18,751 nt of DNA from positions 1 to 18,751 of the forward strand of contig JALOLQ010000011.1 of NCBI GenBank assembly GCA_025455895.1. The letters run 5' to 3'. Below, in pieces: positions 15,902 to 18,751 of this stretch. Under the pieces are notes generated by a model. It was not told the origin of the DNA. It made no database searches and saw only the letters and a list, made by a program, of their open reading frames with translations. The DNA is from Solirubrobacteraceae bacterium. GTDB taxonomy: Bacteria > Actinomycetota > Thermoleophilia > Solirubrobacterales > Solirubrobacteraceae. How positions within the stretch are numbered: position 1 is the first letter of the stretch; each line of letters starts with the position of its first letter. Both the position numbers and the translations under genes were made by a program.

Positions 15902-18751
15902 ATGCTCGGGGGGCTCGTCCACCCGGTCCGGCACGTGCTCGCCGCGCTCGCGGTGACGGTCCTCCTCGCCCCGGCGAGCGCCGCCGCGTTCCCGGCCGGC
16001 ACGACCACCCTCATCACGCGGCCCGCGGGCGACCTGCCCCTGATCGGGATCGGCACCGGCAAGAGCGGGCTCGCCGTCGCCGGTGACGGGAGCGTGCTCG
16101 GCGGGCGGCAGATCAGCGACGACGGGCGCTACGTGGCGTTCGTCAGCGAGGCCGACGAGCTCTCGTCGGCCGACGTGGACACCACGACCAACGTCTACGT
16201 GCGCGACACGTGGACGAACACGACCGAGCTCGTGAGCCGGACCACCGGGGTGAACGGCACCGGCGACGACGGCAGCGCGACGAACCCCTCGATCTCGGGG
16301 GACGGCACGAAGGTCGCCTTCGAGGGCACGACCCAGCTCGACCCGTCGGACACCGGGCAGAGCAGCGCCGACGTCTACGTCCGGGACCTGGTGAACGACA
16401 CGACCACGCGCGTGCCGGCGACCGGGAACACCGGCCAGCCCTCACTGGACGAGTACGGCTCGCACGTCGCGTTCTACACGAGCGACGATCTCGATCCGGT
16501 CAACGACACCGTCGCGAACGGCCTGGACGTCTACGTGTGGGACATCGCCGGCGGGACCTTCGAGCTGGCCTCGCGGCTGAACGGGGCGAGCACCGCGGCG
16601 CTGGACGACACCTCCTGGCGGCCCTCGCTGTCCGACGCCGGCACGGTCGTCGCCTTCGAGACCGACGCGACCGACGTCCCGGGTGATGACGACGCCGTCT
16701 CCGACATCGCCGTTCGCACGCTCTCCACGGCCCCGATGGCCGTGCGCAACCAGACGCTGCTCGCCAGCCGGGCCGACGGCACGTCGGGCGCGGCCGGCAC
16801 CGGGAACTCCGAGCAGCCGGCGCTCTCCGGAGACGGGCTCAGCGTCGCGTTCGTGAGCTTCGCGACGAACCTCGTCGCCGGGGACACGAACGGCGACCGC
16901 GACGTCTTCCGGCGCAAGCTCACGCCCGCCCTGACCCCGACGACGGTGCGGATCAGCCTCAAGAGCGACGGCAACCAGATCGACCAGGCCCAGGGCGCGG
17001 CGCTCCCCTCGATCTCCGACGACGGCGACAAGGTCACCTTCACCGCCTTCCAGGACGACGTGACCCCCGACCTGCCGACCGGGATCACCACCGAGCGGGT
17101 GTTCCTGCGCTCGGTCACCGCCGGGACGACCCAGGCCGTCAGCCGCCCGGACGGCCCCGGCGCCACCCCGCGCAAGGCCGGCTCGAACGCCGTGAGCGGC
17201 GACGGCCTCAGCGTCGCGTTCACCGGGAACGACCCGACCTACTCGGCCGAGGACGACGACACCGTCACCCGCAACCCGCACGTCTACGTCCGGCGCCTGG
17301 CCGGCTATGCGCCGACCCTCCCGGACACCTCCGACGACGACGACACCCTGTTCCTCGACCGCCCCACCGGCACGGCGCCGTTCACCGGCGCGTCGGACGT
17401 CGACAAGGCCTCGCTGGCCCCCGGCGCGGCGAGCTGGGACGCGCGCTACGTGGCGTTCTCGTCCGACGCGAACAACGTGGTCCCCGGCCAGGACGCCGGA
17501 GACAACGCGTTCTCGAACGCCTACGTCCGGGACACCGTCGCCGGCACGACGCAGTGGGTCAACGACGACCAGCCGGGACCGATCTCGCGGGTGGCGATCA
17601 GCGCCGACGGGCGGACCGCCGTCTACACCTCGGCGGGCGACGCGTTCGTGCGCGATCTCGACACCGCCGGCTCGACGCCCGTCAACGTGCCCGACGGCAG
17701 CGGTGGGCCGGCGCTGGGCACCGTCAGCCCCAACGAGGTGGCGATCAGCGGCGACGGCACCCGCGCGGCGTTCGTGACGTCCGCCTCGCTCGTCCCCGCC
17801 GACACCAACGGCACCGATGACGTCTACGTGCGCGTGCTCGGCTCGACGACCACGATCCTCGCCAGCCGCGCCGACGACGAGGCGCTCGCGGACGCCGGGG
17901 CGGCCCGCCCGTCGCTCGACTGGGACGGCGATGTCGTCGCGTTCGAGAGTGCGGCGACGAACCTCGTCGGCGCCGGCCAGGACACGAACGGGTTCACGGA
18001 CGTCGTCGTCCGCGACCTCGACGCGGGCACCACGACGCTCGCCAGCCGCCAGGACGGCGCGGCCGGCACGCTGGGCGACGGCGCCTCGACCGCGCCGGTG
18101 CTCGACGGCGACGGGACGACGGTCGCCTTCGCCACCGAGGCGGTGAACCTCGGCGCGACCGGCGGGCTCTCCGACGTCGTCGTGCGTGACCTCCCGTCGC
18201 ACGACTCGACCGAACTGCCCGGAGCGGGACGCGAGGAGCAGCCGGCGATCTCCGAGGACGGGACGAAGGTCGCCTTCGTGACCGACGCCGCGCCGGCGGC
18301 CGGGGACACGGACAGCGTCGCCGACGACGACGTCTACCTGCACGACCTGACCACGAACACCACGACCTACGTGAGCCGCGGCGACGGCCTGAGCGGGGCC
18401 GCGTCCAACGGGACCGCCGGCGGCAACCCGCTCGCCCTCGAGGGCCCGGCGATCAGCGGCAACGGCGACTGCACCGTGTTCCTCAGCCTGGCGAACAACC
18501 TCGACCCCGACTGGGCCGGCACCGGCGTTCAGCTCGGCTACCTGCGCGCGACCGGCACGGGCTGCCCGGACACCGCGCCGCCGGAGACGCAGATCGACAC
18601 CGGGCCGGCGGGCGAGACGACGGACACGACGCCCGAGTTCGCGTTCAGCGCGAGCGAGCGACGCGCGAGCTTCGAGTGCGCGGTCGACGGGGAGCCGTTC
18701 GCCGCCTGCAGCTCGCCGGTCTCGACCGCGCCGCTGGCCGCAGGCGCGCAC
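15902..18751 (+). CDS. large exported PD40/TolB-like beta-propeller protein (3' truncated)
   Basis: The frame is open for 950 codons from ATG 15902 to the window edge with no stop. A signal peptide (MLGGLVHPVRHVLAALAVTVLLAPASAAA, cleavage near 29) shows export. From about residue 70 to 890 I count 14 copies of a roughly 45-65-residue repeat of the form PSIS-DG-xxVAF-S ... DTNxxxDVYVRDxxxxTTxxxSR-DG, the PD40/WD40-like TolB type of propeller blade. Examples: ISDDGRYVAFVS, LSGDGLSVAFVS, ISEDGTKVAFVT. From 890 an Ig-like module begins (PPETQIDTGP...FAFSASERRASFECAVDGEPFAACSSP) of the kind repeated in surface proteins of Thermoleophilia. The protein is rich in Asp, Asn and Thr. It is probably extracellular or wall-associated, binding or structural; no catalytic motif is seen. 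The start is fixed by the TAGGCT box. Confidence 0.92.
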   Translation, partial: MLGGLVHPVRHVLAALAVTVLLAPASAAAFPAGTTTLITRPAGDLPLIGIGTGKSGLAVAGDGSVLGGRQISDDGRYVAFVSEADELSSADVDTTTNVYVRDTWTNTTELVSRTTGVNGTGDDGSATNPSISGDGTKVAFEGTTQLDPSDTGQSSADVYVRDLVNDTTTRVPATGNTGQPSLDEYGSHVAFYTSDDLDPVNDTVANGLDVYVWDIAGGTFELASRLNGASTAALDDTSWRPSLSDAGTVVAFETDATDVPGDDDAVSDIAVRTLSTAPMAVRNQTLLASRADGTSGAAGTGNSEQPALSGDGLSVAFVSFATNLVAGDTNGDRDVFRRKLTPALTPTTVRISLKSDGNQIDQAQGAALPSISDDGDKVTFTAFQDDVTPDLPTGITTERVFLRSVTAGTTQAVSRPDGPGATPRKAGSNAVSGDGLSVAFTGNDPTYSAEDDDTVTRNPHVYVRRLAGYAPTLPDTSDDDDTLFLDRPTGTAPFTGASDVDKASLAPGAASWDARYVAFSSDANNVVPGQDAGDNAFSNAYVRDTVAGTTQWVNDDQPGPISRVAISADGRTAVYTSAGDAFVRDLDTAGSTPVNVPDGSGGPALGTVSPNEVAISGDGTRAAFVTSASLVPADTNGTDDVYVRVLGSTTTILASRADDEALADAGAARPSLDWDGDVVAFESAATNLVGAGQDTNGFTDVVVRDLDAGTTTLASRQDGAAGTLGDGASTAPVLDGDGTTVAFATEAVNLGATGGLSDVVVRDLPSHDSTELPGAGREEQPAISEDGTKVAFVTDAAPAAGDTDSVADDDVYLHDLTTNTTTYVSRGDGLSGAASNGTAGGNPLALEGPAISGNGDCTVFLSLANNLDPDWAGTGVQLGYLRATGTGCPDTAPPETQIDTGPAGETTDTTPEFAFSASERRASFECAVDGEPFAACSSPVSTAPLAAGAH
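16109..18568 (+). repeat. fourteen tandem propeller-blade repeats within the exported protein
   Basis: Protein-level tandem repeats, each marked by a [P/A]-[S/A]-[I/L]-S-x-D/G-G-xx-[V]-[A/T]-F core, at roughly 16109, 16291, 16438, 16618, 16816, 17008, 17191, 17422, 17596, 17743, 17908, 18094, 18238 and 18448. Most are followed by a DxYVRD-like strand and a TTxxxSR strand. They are diverged at the DNA level, so this is an old duplication rather than a recent expansion. Blades 7 to 9 are the least regular. Confidence 0.75.

Noticed and set aside
16442..18751. Open frame on the minus strand running to the window edge
   Set aside because: It lies opposite the propeller repeats and is Arg/Gly/Val/Asp-rich; the plus-strand frame has a signal peptide and regular blades.

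Overview
The window is very GC-rich, with third codon positions almost all G or C. Its gene content (DnaE2 under an actinobacterial-type LexA box, an MMPL transporter, a GSI glutamine synthetase, a TAP-like alpha/beta hydrolase, and a long secreted propeller protein ending in an ECxxDGxxFxxC surface module) points to an actinobacterium. A Thermoleophilia/Solirubrobacterales relative is my best guess. That placement is an inference from style and was not tested by a search.

Layout. Plus strand, 1-6330: the 3' part of an alpha/beta hydrolase, a YyaL/DUF255 thioredoxin-domain protein overlapping it by one base, an MMPL-family membrane transporter, and a small secreted protein. Minus strand, 15797 back to 6335, read in that order: a pilin-like N-terminus on an unrecognised 412-aa protein; an Xre/MbcA/ParS antitoxin and RES-domain toxin pair; the SOS polymerase DnaE2; a membrane-anchored diheme cytochrome c; a c-di-AMP (ydaO-yuaA) riboswitch leading into a small tail-anchored membrane protein; a carboxymuconolactone-decarboxylase-fold protein without its redox cysteines; and glutamine synthetase. 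Plus strand, 15902 to the edge: a large exported PD40/TolB-like protein with 14 repeats and the start of an Ig-like module, cut by the window end.

Regulation is unusually readable. Six genes have a TANNNT -10 box (TAGGGT, TAGGCT, TAGCCT, TAGCGT, TAGACT) ending only 6-8 bases before the chosen start codon. That is the arrangement of leaderless actinobacterial transcripts, and it helps fix the starts. The same box stands just ahead of the riboswitch. dnaE2 carries a perfect CGAAC-N4-GTTCG LexA site touching its GTG start. The toxin-antitoxin operon has an AT-richer palindromic operator over its -10 box.

The most interesting locus is 8304-8916. A well-conserved c-di-AMP riboswitch governs a 115-aa single-pass membrane protein of unknown function, rather than one of the usual potassium-transport or cell-wall-hydrolase genes. 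No tRNA, rRNA, CRISPR array, insertion sequence or prophage gene was seen. The longest stretch without a gene is about 240 bases (8744-8982), and the riboswitch, its promoter and a hairpin fill most of it.
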